Assembly: GCF_036170895.1 (NCBI RefSeq)
Contig: NZ_CP108036.1
Location: 496,001 to 560,000 of the forward strand
Origin: Streptomyces erythrochromogenes
GTDB taxonomy: Bacteria > Actinomycetota > Actinomycetes > Streptomycetales > Streptomycetaceae
Length of the DNA: 64,000 bases
Reading direction: 5' to 3'
Part shown: piece by piece, positions 39,988 through 48,784 of the stretch
Layout: each line of letters opens with the position of its first letter
Position numbering within the stretch: the stretch's first letter is position 1
Program-made: the position numbers and the translations under genes
The notes under the pieces: generated by a model
Database searches by the model: none
Seen by the model: the letters and a program-made list of their open reading frames with translations, nothing else
Told to the model about the DNA's origin: nothing

Positions 39988-41262
39988 ATGCCGCTCGACA
40001 TGTCGGACGAAAGCCACTACGACCGCACGCGCCTGCGGCAGTGGGCCCGCGGCCGCGCCCGCTCCGCCGGAGTGGACCGCCGCGACCTGCTGAAGCTGTT
40101 CGCGGTGGGGGCCGCGGCCGGATCCCTGGGCGTGGCCGGGGGCGGTACGGCCGCTGCCGCCCCGGCCGCGGGGGCGGACGCCGCGCCGGGCATCGTCAAG
40201 CCGCTGCCGCCGGAGCTGTTCACGATCCGCGGGACGAACGCGGAGGCGAACTTCGCCTCGTTCCGGGGCACGGGCCATCTCACCCCGATCGACCGGTTCT
40301 TCGTCCGCAACCACACCTCCACCCCGCGCATCGACGCCGGGACGTGGCGGCTGAAGGTGTGGGGCGACGGGCTCGCGGGCGCCCCGGTGGAGTTCTCGTA
40401 CGAGCGCCTGCGGGCCCTGCGGGCGGTCGAGCGGACGCTGTTCATCGAGTGCGCGGGCAACGGCCGGAGCTTCTACTCCACGCAGCAGGGCCAGCCGGTC
40501 TCCGGCACGGCCTGGACCCTGGGCGCGATCGGTGTCGCCCACTGGCGCGGGGCCCGGCTGTCGGACGTGCTGCGGCTGGCGGGCGTGACCCGGGGCGCGG
40601 TCGACGTCCTGCCGCGCGGGCTGGACGACGAGGTGGTGGCGAACGGGGTGAACCTGGGCCGGGTGCGGCGTCCGCTTCCGGTGACGAAGGCACTGGACGA
40701 CGTGCTGCTCGCCTACGAGATGAACGGGCGCCCGCTGCCGCCCGACCACGGCGGCCCGGTCCGCCTGGTGGTCCCGGACTGGGTGGGGATCTCGTCGATC
40801 AAGTGGGTCGGTGACATCGAGGTGAGCGGCGAGGCGCTGTACTCGCCGTGGAACACCGACATGTACCGGCTGTTCGGGCCGGGGCACCCGGCGGAGGGCA
40901 GCGCCCCGCTCACCCGGCAGACCCTCAAGAGCGCCTTCGAGCTGGAGCTGGGCGCCACCGTTCCCGTGCACCGGACGCGGCTGCTGACGGGCCGTTCGTG
41001 GTCCGCCGCGGCCCCTGTGACCCGTGTCGAGGTCAGTACGGACGGCGGGGGTCACTGGCGGCGTGCCCGGATGCACGACTCCCCGCGGCGGGGCGGCTGG
41101 GTGCGCTGGTCGGTGCCGTGGACGCCGCGGACGACGGGTGCGACCGCGTTGCTGGCCCGGGCGAGCGACGGGGCCGGGCGCACCCAGCCGGAGACGGCGG
41201 TCCACAACACGCAGGGCTATCTCTTCGACGCGGTGGTGCGCCACCCCGTCACGGTGGTCTGA
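39988..41262 (+). CDS. TAT-exported sulfite-oxidase-like molybdoenzyme
   Basis: 424 aa. Twin-arginine signal GVDRRDLLKLFAVGAAAGSLGVAG. The molybdopterin-binding sulfite oxidase domain has Cys155 in TLFIECAGNGR (Mo ligand), LGAIGVAHWRGARLSDVL, and VVPDWVGISSIKWVGDIEV. A C-terminal dimerisation domain (residues 300-420) holds VTRVEVSTDGGGHWRRARM and WVRWSVPW. It lacks the cytochrome b5 domain of animal sulfite oxidase, as in bacterial YedY/SorA relatives. It probably oxidises sulfite or a sulfur compound outside the cell. GAGGAG precedes the ATG. Confidence 0.9.
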   Translation: MPLDMSDESHYDRTRLRQWARGRARSAGVDRRDLLKLFAVGAAAGSLGVAGGGTAAAAPAAGADAAPGIVKPLPPELFTIRGTNAEANFASFRGTGHLTPIDRFFVRNHTSTPRIDAGTWRLKVWGDGLAGAPVEFSYERLRALRAVERTLFIECAGNGRSFYSTQQGQPVSGTAWTLGAIGVAHWRGARLSDVLRLAGVTRGAVDVLPRGLDDEVVANGVNLGRVRRPLPVTKALDDVLLAYEMNGRPLPPDHGGPVRLVVPDWVGISSIKWVGDIEVSGEALYSPWNTDMYRLFGPGHPAEGSAPLTRQTLKSAFELELGATVPVHRTRLLTGRSWSAAAPVTRVEVSTDGGGHWRRARMHDSPRRGGWVRWSVPWTPRTTGATALLARASDGAGRTQPETAVHNTQGYLFDAVVRHPVTVV

Positions 41263-41276
41263 CCCTCCCCCTGCGC

Positions 41277-42434
41277 CTACGGGGTGTGGAAGCGGACCTC
41301 CGGCGCGTCGGCGGAGGGGCCGTCCAGGACGGGCCGGGACTCACCGCGCAGGTGCCGGTCGAGGAAGGCGCCGACGTAGCGGCGGGTCAGTTGGACGGAG
41401 CGGTCGCCGGGCAGCGGGGCCTCGGGGTCGTCGAGGCCCAGCTGCTGGCCGATCGACGGGAAGTCGCTGAAGGTGAAGTGGCCCGACCCGTCGAAGGTGA
41501 TCCAGCGCTTCCAGCCGTCGAGCTGCGGCCAGTCCCGGTCCCAGCTCGCGTTGCCGCCGGGGCCGCGGTCCTGGGCGCCGAGGAGCAGGAAGGGGCGGCC
41601 GCCGAGTCCGGCGGCGGGTACGGGCGTGGCGTTGCCGCCGTCCATGTTCACCCCGGCGCGGATCCTCGGGTCGGTCGCCATCGCGGCGATCGCCGAGGCC
41701 CCGCCGATGGAGTGGCCCGCCATCGCGATGCGGCCGCGGTCGACGATGCCGGCGTGGCGCCAGGCGGGGTGGGGTCCGGTGAGGCGGTCCAGCAGGAAGG
41801 ACACGTCGCGGGCGCGGTTGTCGCTGACCGCCTGCATGCCGGTCTGCTGGGCCTTGTCGCAGGCCAGGCAGGTGAGGACGCGGCCTCCGGGGAAGGCGGT
41901 GCCGACGCTCTCGTACGCGTGGTCGACCGCGGCGACGACGTAGCCGCGGGAGGCCAGGTCCTCGGCGAGCGCGGTGAGGGTGGCGCGGTGGACGGTGAAG
42001 CCCGGCGAGAGGACGACCAGCGGGTACCGGCCGGCGACGGGGCGGGCGCCGGTCCGGGAGGCGCTCGCGGTACCGGTCAGGGTCTCGACGGGAATGGCCT
42101 GGTCCAGTCCCTTGTCGACGAGCAGCAGCCGGGCCTCCTCGCGGGTGAGGTAGCGCGCGGCGGTGCCGGTGTCGCGGCGCGCCGGGTAGCGCATGGTGAC
42201 CATCAGTTCGCGCGGCCCCGATCCTGCCCACGGGTCGGTCCGGCTGCGGTCCACCAGGTGCAGGTCTTCCCGGCCGACCGCGAACCGGCCGGTGGGGCGA
42301 GGGAGTTCGACCGCGGTGCGGCTGCGTTCGGACGCGGCCGGGGCGTCCGCCGCGACGGCGGTGCCGGCGGCGGCGAGCGGGATCGGCAGGAGCAGGGCGA
42401 GTAAGGCGGCGGCGGCTGTTCGGCGTCGAGTCAT
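41277..42434 (-). CDS. Secreted alpha/beta hydrolase (PAF-acetylhydrolase-like)
   Basis: 385 aa. Signal peptide MTRRRTAAAALLALLLPIPLAAAGTAVAA. Nucleophile elbow GHSIGGASAIAAM, oxyanion loop in PLVVLSPGFTVHRATLTALAEDLASRGYVVAAVDHAYES, and catalytic His near GSGHFTFSDFPS. Asp in NMDGG is typical of the PAF-AH-like isoform family. An extracellular lipase or esterase; the substrate is unknown. ATG 42434. Convergent with the molybdoenzyme gene, 14 bp apart. Confidence 0.85.
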   Translation of the reverse strand: MTRRRTAAAALLALLLPIPLAAAGTAVAADAPAASERSRTAVELPRPTGRFAVGREDLHLVDRSRTDPWAGSGPRELMVTMRYPARRDTGTAARYLTREEARLLLVDKGLDQAIPVETLTGTASASRTGARPVAGRYPLVVLSPGFTVHRATLTALAEDLASRGYVVAAVDHAYESVGTAFPGGRVLTCLACDKAQQTGMQAVSDNRARDVSFLLDRLTGPHPAWRHAGIVDRGRIAMAGHSIGGASAIAAMATDPRIRAGVNMDGGNATPVPAAGLGGRPFLLLGAQDRGPGGNASWDRDWPQLDGWKRWITFDGSGHFTFSDFPSIGQQLGLDDPEAPLPGDRSVQLTRRYVGAFLDRHLRGESRPVLDGPSADAPEVRFHTP

Positions 42435-42524
42435 GGAAGCGACGCTATGCACCGCGGCCTGGCGGGTCGTCATCTTGCCGGTGGATCCGGCCGTACCCCC
42501 GGGGGGAGGGCTCCGCGCCCCGCG

Positions 42525-43511
42525 TCACTCCGAAGTATTAGTACCCGCGGGGACGGTGATGGCCTGGAGCTTGTCCCTCAGGTAGGTGTGGGAGTCGACG
42601 GGGTCGTGGACCACCCGGCCGACGGGGGCGGGGAGGGATTCCACCCGGGTGTGCGCGTCGCATTCGTAGAAGTAGACGAGCGAGATCAGTTCCTCGGCGG
42701 GGGTGTCTGCGGGCGGGGGCAGTACGCGGTGGCGGCCGGCCCGCCAGCGGTCGCCGGTCCAGCGGGCCATCAGGTCGCCGATGTTGACGGTGAGCGCGGC
42801 CGGGTCGAAGGGTGCGTCCTGCCAGCCGTCGGCGTCGGTGTGGATCTGGAGGCCTCCCGAGCCGAGCTGCCGGTCGAGGACGGTGACCGTGCCGAAGTCG
42901 GTGTGGGCGCCGATGCGGAACTGGCCCGGCAGGGGTGTGCCGACGGTCTCGGTGCCGGGGTACCAGTTGAGGTTGAAGCCCCAGGTGGGGTGTCCGGTGT
43001 GGCGCGTGAAGTGGTCCTCGGCGAGTCCGAGGGCGGTGGCGAGGAGTTCCAGCAGCTCGTCGGAGAGGGCCCGCATCCGGGCCAGGTACTCCGTCACCGG
43101 CGGCCGGAGCTCCGGCACCTCCTGCGGCCAGGTGTTGGGCCGGTACCACTCGGCGTCCACGGCGGGGTCGCCGGTCGGTTCGTCGGCCGCGAAGGACCAG
43201 GACTCCTTGAGGTCGGGCGGCGAGGCGGTGCCTTCGGCGTAGCTGTTGGCCTCCGCCCCGGGGCCCAGCCAGCCCCGGCCGCCGACCGTGACGGCGTACG
43301 GCTCCTTCAGGGCGGCCGGCAGCCGGAAGAACGTGCGGGCCGCCTCCCGGATCCGGGCCGGGAGCGAGGGGTCGACGCCGTGGCCGGTCACGAGCAGGAA
43401 TCCGGCCGCGCGCAGGGCCTCGTCGACGCGCGCGGCGGTACGGGCGCGCGCCTGCGGGCCGCCGGACCGCCACGGCCCGAGATCGATCACGGGAACCTGG
43501 GATCCGGCCAT
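42525..43511 (-). CDS. Isopenicillin-N-synthase-family iron oxygenase
   Basis: 328 aa. Begins VPVIDLGPWRSGG; AAGFLLVTGHGVDPSL is the N-terminal DIOX_N signature. Metal ligands His203 and Asp205 (GAHTDFGTVT) and His261 (GRHRVLPPPAD) are visible. The substrate/2-oxoglutarate arginine of the usual R-x-S motif is not seen: the spot reads EELISLVYFYE, with Leu in place of Arg, so the cosubstrate is uncertain. Family members include 2-oxoglutarate dioxygenases and IPNS. Divergent from the VOC gene, with a palindrome between them. Confidence 0.8.
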   Translation of the reverse strand: MAGSQVPVIDLGPWRSGGPQARARTAARVDEALRAAGFLLVTGHGVDPSLPARIREAARTFFRLPAALKEPYAVTVGGRGWLGPGAEANSYAEGTASPPDLKESWSFAADEPTGDPAVDAEWYRPNTWPQEVPELRPPVTEYLARMRALSDELLELLATALGLAEDHFTRHTGHPTWGFNLNWYPGTETVGTPLPGQFRIGAHTDFGTVTVLDRQLGSGGLQIHTDADGWQDAPFDPAALTVNIGDLMARWTGDRWRAGRHRVLPPPADTPAEELISLVYFYECDAHTRVESLPAPVGRVVHDPVDSHTYLRDKLQAITVPAGTNTSE

Positions 43512-43592
43512 GGGAGACCTGCCTTCCGACGCTGCGCGGTGGTGTCCGGGACCGAGGCTATCGCTGCGCGCGACCGGACGGGATCGACACGG

Positions 43593-43613
43593 AAAGTGAA
43601 TCTCGGCCACTTT
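43593..43613. promoter_or_regulatory. Palindrome AAAGTG-N9-CACTTT between divergent genes
   Basis: AAAGTG (43593-43598) and CACTTT (43608-43613) form a perfect 6-bp inverted repeat with nine bases between, in the 189-bp AT-richer gap between the oxygenase and VOC genes. Likely repressor site for one or both genes. Confidence 0.4.
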
Positions 43614-43700
43614 GTGTGCGCATCGACGGCCGCCGACCGCGATGATCGTCACGATAAGGACCAGAATGGAACGACGGGTGCCTCAGGGACGGAGCGTGCG

Positions 43701-44525
43701 GTGGAGATTTCGACGCGGGAGGTCTTCGGGGCGCCGTGCTGGGTGAGCCTGATGACGCGCGACCTCGGAACGGCCCAGCGCTTCTACCGTGCGGTGGCCG
43801 GGTGGCGGTTCCGGCCGGCCCGGCTAGGCGACGCGTTCTCGGTGGCCTTCCGCGACCGGGTCCCGGTGGCGGGCATCGGGGCGCTGGCCGCGGATCTGGG
43901 GGTGGCGGCGGCGTGGACCCCGTACTTCGCCGTGGACGACGCCGACGTGGCGGTGGACCGCATCCGGGAGCGGACGGGCACCATCGCGGTCGGTCCGGTG
44001 TCTTTCGAGTCCGGCGGCCGCGCGGCCCTCGTCGCCGACCCGGACGGTGCCGTCTTCGGGATCTGGGAGGGCAATGTGGCCGCGGACTGGCGGGCCGGCA
44101 AGGGTCCGCTGCCGGCCTGGCTGGAACTGAGGACCAGGAACGCGCTCGACGCGGCGATGTTCTACGGCGCGGTACTGGAATGGGCCACCGACCGCCCGGG
44201 CTGCTGCGCGGTCTCCTACGAGGAGGACCAGGTCGTCCTGCGGCAGAACGGCGAACCGGTGGCCCGCCTGAACAGCGGTCCCGTCGAGCTCGCCTCCTAC
44301 TCGCCGCACACCCGGCCGCGCTGGCACGTGCACTTCCGCGTGCCCAGGCTCCGGCCGGCGATCGAGGCGGCCGTCATGCTCGGGGGCCGCATGGTCTCGG
44401 ACATCACCTCGAACGCCACGGAGCGGTGGGTGACGCTCCGCGACCCGGACGGGGCGCTCTTCACGCTGACCACCGAGGTCGGGGCGGACTCGGACGAGGA
44501 CCTCGCCCGGCCGGGCCTGTACTGA
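43701..44525 (+). CDS. Two-domain VOC/glyoxalase-superfamily protein
   Basis: 274 aa from GTG 43701. Two vicinal-oxygen-chelate domains: residues 1-130 (CWVSLMTRDLGTAQRFYRAVAGWRF, YFAVDDADVAVDRI, LVADPDGAVFGIWEG) and 140-265 (AWLELRTRNALDAAMFYGAVLEWATD, HVHFRVPRLRPAIEAAVMLGGRM, VTLRDPDGALFTLTTE). Such proteins include antibiotic-binding and dioxygenase members. Metal residues are only partly conserved. GGAG lies about ten bases before the GTG. Function unknown. Confidence 0.8.
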   Translation: MEISTREVFGAPCWVSLMTRDLGTAQRFYRAVAGWRFRPARLGDAFSVAFRDRVPVAGIGALAADLGVAAAWTPYFAVDDADVAVDRIRERTGTIAVGPVSFESGGRAALVADPDGAVFGIWEGNVAADWRAGKGPLPAWLELRTRNALDAAMFYGAVLEWATDRPGCCAVSYEEDQVVLRQNGEPVARLNSGPVELASYSPHTRPRWHVHFRVPRLRPAIEAAVMLGGRMVSDITSNATERWVTLRDPDGALFTLTTEVGADSDEDLARPGLY

Positions 44526-44570
44526 CCGTCCGCGCGGGCGGCACCGGCCGGGCGGTGTTCGGGGCGCCCG

Positions 44571-46658
44571 TCAGCCGAGGGCGGCCAGGACCCGGTCCGG
44601 GGTGAGGGGCAGTTCGCGCAGCCTGCGGCCCGTGGCGCGGCTGACGGCGTTGCCGATCGCGGCGGCCACGCCGACGATGCCGATCTCGCCGATGCCCTTG
44701 CCGCCCATCGGGTTCAGGTGCGGGTCGTCCTCGTCGATCCAGTGCGCCTCGATGTCGGGCACGTCGGCGTGCGCGGGCACGTGGTAGGACGCCAGGTCGC
44801 ACTCGGTGAAATCGCCGTGGACGGGGTCGACGGAGCTGTGCTCGGTCAGGGCCATGCCCAGGCCCATGATCATGGCGCCGACGAACTGGGAGCGCGCGGT
44901 CGCCGGGTTCAGGATGCGGCCGGCCGCGTACACGCCGAGCATGCGGCGCACGCGCACCTCCCCGGTGACCGTGTCGACGCGTACGTCGGCGAAGTGGGCA
45001 CCGAAGGCGTGGCGGGCGTACGGGAACTTGCGCTGGGCGGCCTGCGTGGTGTCGGCGGACGCCGACAGCCCCCCGGGCGGCAGCGGACCCCGGTGGCGGG
45101 CCAGCCGGGCGGCGAGCGCGGTGCAGGCATCGTGGACCGCCCAGCCCCAGGAGGCCGTGCCGGCGGAGCCGCCGGCCAGCAGGGCCGGGGGCAGGCCGGT
45201 GCTGCCGATGGCGGCCGTCACGGACGCGAGGGGCACGCCCAGGGCGTCGGCGGCCACCTGGGCGAGGACGGTGCGGGCGCCGGTCCCCAGGTCGGTGGCG
45301 TCGATCTCGACGAGGTAGCTGCCGTCGGGGCGGGCGTGGGCCCGGGCGGTGGAGGGGCCGATCCAGACGGGGTAGGTGGCGGCGGCCACGCCCACCCCGG
45401 CCAGCAGCGGTCCGTCGCGGCGCGGGGTGCGCAGGGAGGCCCAGCCGAACCGTTCGGCACCCTCGCGCAGGCACTCGACGAGGTGGCGGCTGCTGAAGGG
45501 GCGGCCGCTGTCCGGCTCGGCGGCGGGCTCGTTGCGGATCCGCAGCTCGATGGGGTCCATGCCGAGCTCGTCGGCCAGTTCGTCCATGGCCGATTCCAGG
45601 GCGTACATGCCGGGGGCCTCCCCGGGGGCCCGCATCCAGGAAGGGGTGGGCACGTCGAGGGCGACGACCCGGTGGGTGGTGCGGCTGTCGGGGACGGCGT
45701 ACATGACGCGGCCGGGGACGGCGGCCGGTTCGACGAACTCCGCCACGCGGGAGGTGTGGGTGGTGACCGTGTGGGTGTAGGCGGTGAGGGTGCCGTCGCG
45801 GCGCGCTCCCAGGCCGATCCGCTGCACGGTGGGGGCGCGGTGCCCGACCGCGGCCGGCAGGTCGCGTCGCGGCAGGACGAGTTTGACGGGGCGTCCGGTG
45901 TGCCGGGCGGCCATGACGGCCAGGACGACGTGCGGGCGCGGGGTGCCCTTGCAGCCGAATCCGCCGCCGACGTGTTCGGAGACGACGGTGATCCGGTCCT
46001 GCGGCAGGCCGAAGAGGGAGGCGAGCACCGTGCGGACGGTGCCGGCGCCCTGGCTGGAGTCGTACACGGTCAGCCGGCCGGCCTCGGCGTCCCAGAGGGC
46101 GGTGGCCGCGTGCGGCTCCATCGGGTGGTTGTGCAGCGGCGGCACGGTGTAGGTGCGCTCGATCCGTACGGGGGCGGCGGCGAGGGCCGCGTCGGGGTCG
46201 CCGCGTTCGCGGTGGGCGGGGAACCCGTTGGCCTCCTCGGGGGTGCGTGCGCCGGGGTGGTCCTCGCGCAGGAGCACGTCGTGGGGTTCGGTGGCGTAGT
46301 CGACGCGTACGGCTTCGGCGGCGGCCTGGGCGGCCTCCGGGGTATCGGCGATCGCGAGGGCCACGTACCAGCCGTGGTGCGGGACGGCGGTGTCCTGGAG
46401 GACCTGGAGCGTGGCGTCGTCCGACGGGCCGAGGCGGGGCGCGTCGTACGGGGTGAGGACGGCGAGGACGCCGGGCAGGCGCAGGGCCGCGGCCGTGTCC
46501 ACGGCGCTGACGCGGCCGCGCGGGACGGTGGCGGGGACGGGGCGGGCGTAGGCGCAGCCGGGCGGGGTGTGGTCGGCGGCGTAGCGTGCGGCGCCGGTGA
46601 GCTTGTCCGGGCCCTCGGCGCGGACGGCGGCGGTGCCGAGGGCGGTGTGCGCGGGCAT
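44571..46658 (-). CDS. Molybdenum hydroxylase large subunit (xanthine-dehydrogenase family)
   Basis: 695 aa. The molybdopterin-binding chain: GGGFGCKGTPRPHVVLAVMAARHTGRPVKLVL, MRAPGEAPGMYALESAMDELADELGMDP, and the catalytic glutamate in GGKGIGEIGIVG (Glu658). AGGSAGTASWGWAV is another conserved Moco loop. With the next two genes it forms a YagTSR/PaoABC-like enzyme that hydroxylates aldehydes or N-heterocycles. Length is typical for the short form lacking an internal duplicate. Third gene of the operon. Confidence 0.9.
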   Translation of the reverse strand: MPAHTALGTAAVRAEGPDKLTGAARYAADHTPPGCAYARPVPATVPRGRVSAVDTAAALRLPGVLAVLTPYDAPRLGPSDDATLQVLQDTAVPHHGWYVALAIADTPEAAQAAAEAVRVDYATEPHDVLLREDHPGARTPEEANGFPAHRERGDPDAALAAAPVRIERTYTVPPLHNHPMEPHAATALWDAEAGRLTVYDSSQGAGTVRTVLASLFGLPQDRITVVSEHVGGGFGCKGTPRPHVVLAVMAARHTGRPVKLVLPRRDLPAAVGHRAPTVQRIGLGARRDGTLTAYTHTVTTHTSRVAEFVEPAAVPGRVMYAVPDSRTTHRVVALDVPTPSWMRAPGEAPGMYALESAMDELADELGMDPIELRIRNEPAAEPDSGRPFSSRHLVECLREGAERFGWASLRTPRRDGPLLAGVGVAAATYPVWIGPSTARAHARPDGSYLVEIDATDLGTGARTVLAQVAADALGVPLASVTAAIGSTGLPPALLAGGSAGTASWGWAVHDACTALAARLARHRGPLPPGGLSASADTTQAAQRKFPYARHAFGAHFADVRVDTVTGEVRVRRMLGVYAAGRILNPATARSQFVGAMIMGLGMALTEHSSVDPVHGDFTECDLASYHVPAHADVPDIEAHWIDEDDPHLNPMGGKGIGEIGIVGVAAAIGNAVSRATGRRLRELPLTPDRVLAALG

Positions 46659-46710
46659 GACCTGCTCCTGTCCTGGATGTGGCGGCCGGCAGCGCTACGG
46701 TTGCGCGGCT

Positions 46711-47760
46711 CTACGGTGCACGGCGGGAGGTCGCGGCGAGTTCCGCGAGCGTGGCGAGCGCGTCGCGGGCGAGGTTGCGGGCGAGGACGACCTTGTGGGC
46801 GTTGTCGCGCAGGGGCCTGGCCCGGTCGAGTTCGGCGTCGACCGCTCGCCGGACGGTGCCCGTGTCGAGGACGGCCCCGGTCAGCTCCTGCTCGGCCGTG
46901 GTGGCCCGCCAGGGCCGGTGGGCGAGCCCGCCGAAGGCGAGGGCGACGTGCCGTACGCGGCCGGTTGCCGGGTCGAGGTCGAGGACCGCGGCGACCGAGG
47001 CCAGTGCGAAGGCGTAGGAGGCCCGGTCGCGGGCCTTGCGGTACAGGGAGACGGCGCCGGGCACGGGGGCGGGCAGGAGCACGGCGGTGAGGATTTCCCC
47101 GGGGCGGATGACGGTGTCCTGCTCGGGATGGTCGCCTGGCAGCCGGTGGAAGCTTTGGGCGGCGACGGTCCGGATGCCGCCGGTGGCGCCGGTGCCGTCG
47201 CCCGCGTCGCCGTCACCGCCGCCGTACAGCTCGATGTCGGCGTCGAGCGCGGCGAGGGCCACGGCCAGGTCGGAGGGGTGGGTGGCGATGCAGTGCGCGG
47301 AGTGCCCGAGGACGGCGTGTTCGCGGTGGACGCCGTCCCGGGCGGCGCAGCCGGTGCCCGGCCGCCGCTTGTTGCAGGCCTTGGACACGTCCTGGAAGTA
47401 CGGGCAGCGGGTGCGCTGGAGCAGGTTGCCGCCGGTGGTGGCGATGTTGCGCAGCTGGCCGGACGCGCCGGCGAGCAGGGCCCGGGCGACGAGCGGGTAG
47501 CGGGTCCGTACGAGGGGGTGGGCGGCGACGTCGCTGTTGCGGGCGGTGGCTCCGAGGCGCAGGCCGCCGCCGGACCGCTCCTCCACGGCGTCCAGCGGCA
47601 GCCGGGAGATGTCGATGAGGGTGGCGGGGGTTTCGACGCCCAGTTTCATGAGGTCAACGAGGTTGGTGCCGCCGCCGAGGTAGCGGGGGTCCGGGTGGGC
47701 GGCGTAGGCCCCGGTCGCCTCGCGCAGGCTGCCGGCCCGGACGTAGCCGAAGGGCTTCAT
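46711..47760 (-). CDS. Molybdenum hydroxylase FAD-binding subunit, with extra Cys-rich loop
   Basis: 349 aa. Starts MKPFGYVRAGSLREATGAYA, with FAD loop YLGGGTNLVDLMKLGVETP and ATTGGNLLQRTRCPYF. RTRCPYFQDVSKACNKRRPGTGC (three Cys) plus the later HSAHC resemble the [4Fe-4S] insertion of YagS/PaoB, absent from plain XDH subunits. It passes electrons from Moco to FAD and an acceptor. ATG 47760 overlaps the 2Fe-2S gene's stop as ATGA. Confidence 0.9.
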   Translation of the reverse strand: MKPFGYVRAGSLREATGAYAAHPDPRYLGGGTNLVDLMKLGVETPATLIDISRLPLDAVEERSGGGLRLGATARNSDVAAHPLVRTRYPLVARALLAGASGQLRNIATTGGNLLQRTRCPYFQDVSKACNKRRPGTGCAARDGVHREHAVLGHSAHCIATHPSDLAVALAALDADIELYGGGDGDAGDGTGATGGIRTVAAQSFHRLPGDHPEQDTVIRPGEILTAVLLPAPVPGAVSLYRKARDRASYAFALASVAAVLDLDPATGRVRHVALAFGGLAHRPWRATTAEQELTGAVLDTGTVRRAVDAELDRARPLRDNAHKVVLARNLARDALATLAELAATSRRAP

Positions 47761-48356
47761 GCGGCGCCGCCGGCGGGCACGACCGCGGCCGCGGTGTCGG
47801 CCACGGCCCGGACGATGGCCGGGTAGGCGCCGCACCGGCACAGGTTGCCGCTGAGCCGTTCCCTGATCTCCGGCGCGGTCGGCTCCACCGGACGGCCGGG
47901 CTCGGCGAGGGCTTCGGCGGAGGTGACGGCCGAGGGGTGGCCGGCGGCGGCCTCGGCGAGCGCCCCGACGGCGGAGCACAGCTGGCCGGGCGTGCAGAAG
48001 CCGCACTGGAAGGCGTCGCGCCGGAGGAAGGCCCGCTGGAGCGGGTGCGGGCCGCCTCCGGGGGCGGTGGCGGCGAGGCCCTCCACCGTGGTGACCTCCG
48101 CGCCGTCCTGGGCGACCGCCAGGAGCAGGCAGCTGTTGGCCCGCCGCCCGTCGAGGAGCACGGTGCAGGCACCGCACTGGCCGTGGTCGCATCCCTTCTT
48201 CGGCCCGGTGAGGCCCAGGTGTTCGCGCAGCAGGTCGAGGAGGGTGACGCGGTGGTCGGCGCCCACGACGTGCTCGGTGCCGTTGACCCGAAGGGTGACG
48301 GGGCTGCTGGTGGCGGGTGCGGCGTGCTCGGTGGGGTCGGTTCGGCTCACCTCCAC
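47757..48356 (-). CDS. Molybdenum hydroxylase 2Fe-2S subunit
   Basis: 199 aa from GTG 48356. First cluster ligands in KKGCDHGQCGACTVLLDGRRANSC (four Cys); second cluster ligands in CGFCTPGQ and LSGNLCRCGAYPAIV. This is the small iron-sulfur chain that carries electrons between Moco and FAD. GGAG with a six-base spacer supports the GTG; longer upstream starts lack such a site. First gene of the three-gene operon. Confidence 0.9.
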   Translation of the reverse strand: MEVSRTDPTEHAAPATSSPVTLRVNGTEHVVGADHRVTLLDLLREHLGLTGPKKGCDHGQCGACTVLLDGRRANSCLLLAVAQDGAEVTTVEGLAATAPGGGPHPLQRAFLRRDAFQCGFCTPGQLCSAVGALAEAAAGHPSAVTSAEALAEPGRPVEPTAPEIRERLSGNLCRCGAYPAIVRAVADTAAAVVPAGGAA

Positions 48357-48499
48357 AGGTTCTCCGACGGCGCCGGGTCCGGCATCCGCGGACGGCCATT
48401 CGCGGCGGATCACCTTCGGTGACGGTTCGAGATGCGGGTGTACGGCAGTGCTGGTTCGCTGAATCCGCCCGCTCTCCCCCACTGATCCGAGGAGCGATC

Positions 48500-48688
48500 A
48501 TGAGCGTTTCAGGCGAGTCCCGCGGCCGGTCCCAGCAGATGCGCACGAAGGCCAAGGAGCTGAACGAGGCCGCCGAGCGGTCCACCGATCCGGAGGAGCG
48601 CCGCCGGCTGAAGGAGAAGGCCCGCCGTCTCCAGGAGCAGAGCGAGCAGGAGAGCCGGATGGACGACCGGGGCATGGACCCCATGTAG
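48500..48688 (+). CDS. Small charged helical protein, DUF6381-like
   Basis: 62 aa: MSVSGESRGRSQQMRTKAKELNEAAERSTD, then PEERRRLKEKARRLQEQSEQESR. Highly charged coiled-coil-like helix, no signal or membrane segment. It resembles small Streptomyces proteins I know as DUF6381, which are often stress-linked; the assignment is from memory of the pattern. GAGGAGC precedes the ATG. Divergent from the molybdenum hydroxylase operon. Confidence 0.75.
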   Translation: MSVSGESRGRSQQMRTKAKELNEAAERSTDPEERRRLKEKARRLQEQSEQESRMDDRGMDPM

Positions 48689-48784
48689 CCCGCGCCCTCC
48701 CCGTACTCACCGCGCACCGGCCGGTGTCCGCCCCGATCCCCCTCGCCGCGGCCACCGGCCGCCGTGCGGGTGCGGCGGGTGCGG

